Below are positions 6,267-6,483 of a stretch of DNA of 6,483 bases, piece after piece. Under the pieces are notes generated by a model, which searched no databases, was not told where the DNA came from, and saw only the letters and a program-made list of their open reading frames with translations. Within the stretch, counting starts at the first letter, position 1. Every line of letters starts with the position of its first letter. A program made the position numbers and the translations under genes. Source of the DNA: DASQDN01 sp035630195 (GTDB lineage: Bacteria > Acidobacteriota > Terriglobia > Bryobacterales > Bryobacteraceae); assembly GCA_035630195.1 (NCBI GenBank), contig DASQLD010000235.1:1-6483 (forward strand), in the 5' to 3' direction.

Positions 6267-6483
6267 TCAGCGCCCTTTGAAATCTTTCATGAGCTTCACG
6301 AATTCATCGAAGAGGTAGTAAGAATCGTGAGGACCGGGAGCTGCTTCCGGGTGGTACTGGACGCAGAACACGGGATGCGATTTGTGTCGAAAGCCTTCGA
6401 GTGTTTCATCGTTCAGATTGACGTGGGTAAGTTCGACCTCACTGTCGCGCAGGGAATCCGCGTCGACTGCAAAACCGTGATTG
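6267..6483 (-). CDS. carA: Carbamoyl-phosphate synthase small subunit, C-terminal 71 residues (5' end beyond window)
   Basis: This is the glutaminase subunit that releases ammonia from glutamine and passes it to CarB. Only the last 71 residues are in the window. They begin with NHGFAVD and include the class I amidotransferase motif VQYHPEAAPGP, whose His and Glu (fragment residues 44 and 46, matching E. coli His353 and Glu355) belong to the catalytic triad. The nucleophile cysteine lies outside. The chain ends FDEFVKLMKDFKGR, a normal C-terminus for the family. The TGA stop is 2 nt before the carB ATG, which indicates one operon with coupled translation. Confidence 0.97.
   Translation of the reverse strand, partial: NHGFAVDADSLRDSEVELTHVNLNDETLEGFRHKSHPVFCVQYHPEAAPGPHDSYYLFDEFVKLMKDFKGR
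6273..6278 (-). promoter_or_regulatory. Ribosome binding site of carB within the end of carA
   Basis: AAAGGG on the minus strand lies 8 nt before the carB ATG, inside the last codons of carA (Phe-Lys-Gly). With the 2-nt intercistronic gap, this arrangement favours translational coupling of the two subunits, which are needed in equal amounts. Confidence 0.6.

Overview
The window is a gene-dense bacterial chromosome segment with a GC content that looks to be in the mid-50s percent. Almost every base is coding. Four genes are visible, in the order: a minus-strand topoisomerase III-RecQ gene running off the left edge (1-2498), a small plus-strand secreted-protein gene (2525-3028), minus-strand carB (3031-6264), and the 3' end of minus-strand carA (6267-6483), which runs off the right edge. 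No rRNA, tRNA, CRISPR array, insertion sequence or phage gene was seen. The style of CarB and the gene density would fit an Acidobacteriota-like or other non-enteric Gram-negative bacterium. That placement is a guess from memory of protein style, not a result.

The right half is standard metabolism. carA and carB form a tight operon (2 nt between stop and start) encoding the two subunits of carbamoyl-phosphate synthetase, which feeds arginine and pyrimidine synthesis. CarB is full length and keeps its ATP-grasp residues. Two effector-site residues of its C-terminal regulatory domain differ from the E. coli enzyme.

The left part holds the most interesting object. A single uninterrupted minus-strand reading frame, at least 832 codons long, begins as a complete type IA topoisomerase III (TOPRIM, catalytic Tyr323 in YPRTDS, GLGTPATR motif). 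After a short Pro/Ala/Ser/Thr-rich linker it continues directly into a RecQ-family DEAH helicase (motif 0, Walker A, DEAH, TATAT), which is cut by the window edge. This frame is easily missed by an ORF finder that requires both ends inside the window, and several plus-strand open frames over it are antisense shadows. The fusion joins in one chain the two activities that cooperate as separate proteins in E. coli (RecQ and TopoIII) and in eukaryotes (Sgs1/BLM and Top3). The domain order is opposite to that of reverse gyrase.

Between the two blocks lies a short secreted protein with two BamE/SmpA-like repeats. It is divergent from topB-recQ (26 nt between start codons) and convergent with carB (2 nt between stops), so its promoter and any terminator must lie within neighbouring coding sequence.
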